The position numbers and the translations under genes are program-made. Below the pieces are notes generated by a model that made no database searches, was not told the DNA's origin, and saw only the letters and a program-made list of their open reading frames with translations. A DNA stretch of 64,000 nucleotides from contig NZ_KE136367.1 in the NCBI RefSeq assembly GCF_000406965.1, positions 37,822 to 101,821 on the forward strand. Direction: 5' to 3'. Of this stretch, positions 63,773 to 64,000 are shown piece after piece; within the stretch, counting starts at the first letter, position 1, and every line of letters starts with the position of its first letter. Origin of the DNA: Enterococcus avium ATCC 14025 (lineage in GTDB: Bacteria; Bacillota; Bacilli; Lactobacillales; Enterococcaceae).

Positions 63773-64000
63773 GAGTTCTTCTTCCTGCTTTAGCAGGTTA
63801 GTAGAATCGTATGCGCGACGACAATTCTTACATTTTTCACGGATTTTGAAAAATGTTTCCTTAATCCGGCGTTAGCTGCGAGTTCTTCTTCCTGCTTTTA
63901 GCAGATTAGTAGAATCGTATGCGCGACGACAATTCTTACATTTTTCACGGATTTTGAAAAATGTTTCCTTAATCCGGCGTTAGCTGCGAGTTCTTCTTCC
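63771..64000. repeat. Tandem repeat array, 107-108 bp units, cut by the window end
   Basis: Units begin GCGAGTTCTTCTTCC at 63771, 63878 and 63986, the last truncated. Each contains the hairpins CCTGC..GCAGG and ACATTTTTCA..TTGAAAAATGT and a GC-rich CGTATGCGCGACGAC stretch. Units are nearly identical. The array starts right after the hairpin at 63738 and continues past the window. Confidence 0.9.

Noticed and set aside
63669..63875. 68-codon plus-strand frame at the tandem repeat array
   Set aside because: It crosses the terminator-like hairpin and the first repeat unit, lacks an SD and would be interrupted differently in each unit.
63771..64000. CRISPR array
   Set aside because: Whole 108-bp units are repeated without unique spacers, and no cas gene is present.
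1..64000. tRNA or rRNA genes
   Set aside because: No cloverleaf-type T-loop/CCA pattern or rRNA segment was seen on reading; a covariance search was not possible.

Overview
The window is a low-to-moderate GC Firmicutes chromosome segment that reads as Enterococcus. Signs of this are sortase A, the ThiT and BioY ECF S components, the mutSL/ruvAB arrangement, Mga-like and PRD regulators, several PTS loci and strong AAGGAGG-type ribosome binding sites. The glutamate decarboxylase operon and a 2,4-diaminopentanoate dehydrogenase-like gene would fit an E. avium-group species, but that is an inference. No rRNA, tRNA, CRISPR array or prophage was seen.

Layout. 1-3.3 kb: YicC-type RNase (cut by the window edge), PC4/YdbC-like ssDNA-binding protein, patatin-like phospholipase and sortase A. 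3.5-5.0 kb: a complete IS1182-family insertion with inverted repeats and a 7-bp target duplication. 5-9.2 kb: two proteins of unknown function, ThiT under a TPP riboswitch, a low-Mr tyrosine phosphatase, a D-2-hydroxyacid dehydrogenase and a TetR regulator. 9.2-20.8 kb: genome maintenance and housekeeping (ruvB, ruvA, an Mga-like regulator, lrgAB, msrB, maf, mutL, mutS, ricA, ymdB). 20.9-25 kb: a TcaA-like protein, a lipoprotein, a Cof-type HAD phosphatase and an AlkD-like protein.

25.3-31.2 kb: rpsD with a structured leader. It is followed by a 5,014-bp AT-rich islet (ROK kinase, GH1 phospho-beta-glucosidase, PTS IIC, RpiR regulator) bounded by 81-bp direct copies of the rpsD 3' end and terminator. 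31.2-45 kb: mreC, a broken small gene, a DUF975 protein, a VTT membrane protein with a rhodanese lipoprotein, an unknown basic protein, a MerR regulator, the diaminopentanoate dehydrogenase-like enzyme, a MacAB-like ABC efflux set, and a DrrAB-like ABC operon with PadR and DUF1048 genes.

45-56 kb: bioY with a BirA operator, a PTS (regulator, IIA, IIB, IIC) with two tandem class II aldolases, a DUF1054 protein, an MDR reductase, an aquaglyceroporin, a VOC protein and an AraC regulator. 56-64 kb: an AbrB/RelE-type toxin-antitoxin pair, the acid-resistance operon gadC-gadB-gltX with a divergent Mga-like regulator, and a 108-bp tandem repeat array running off the window.

The most unusual signal is a dispersed family of about 9 structured repeats (roughly 100-220 bp). 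Nearly all lie directly upstream of a start codon, in the same orientation relative to that gene. They end at the gene's own Shine-Dalgarno sequence and carry an SD-like copy at the far end. One internal stem changes sequence between copies with compensating changes in the other arm. Two copies lie in tandem between gadC and gadB, and two more lie inside the aldolase/PTS operon.
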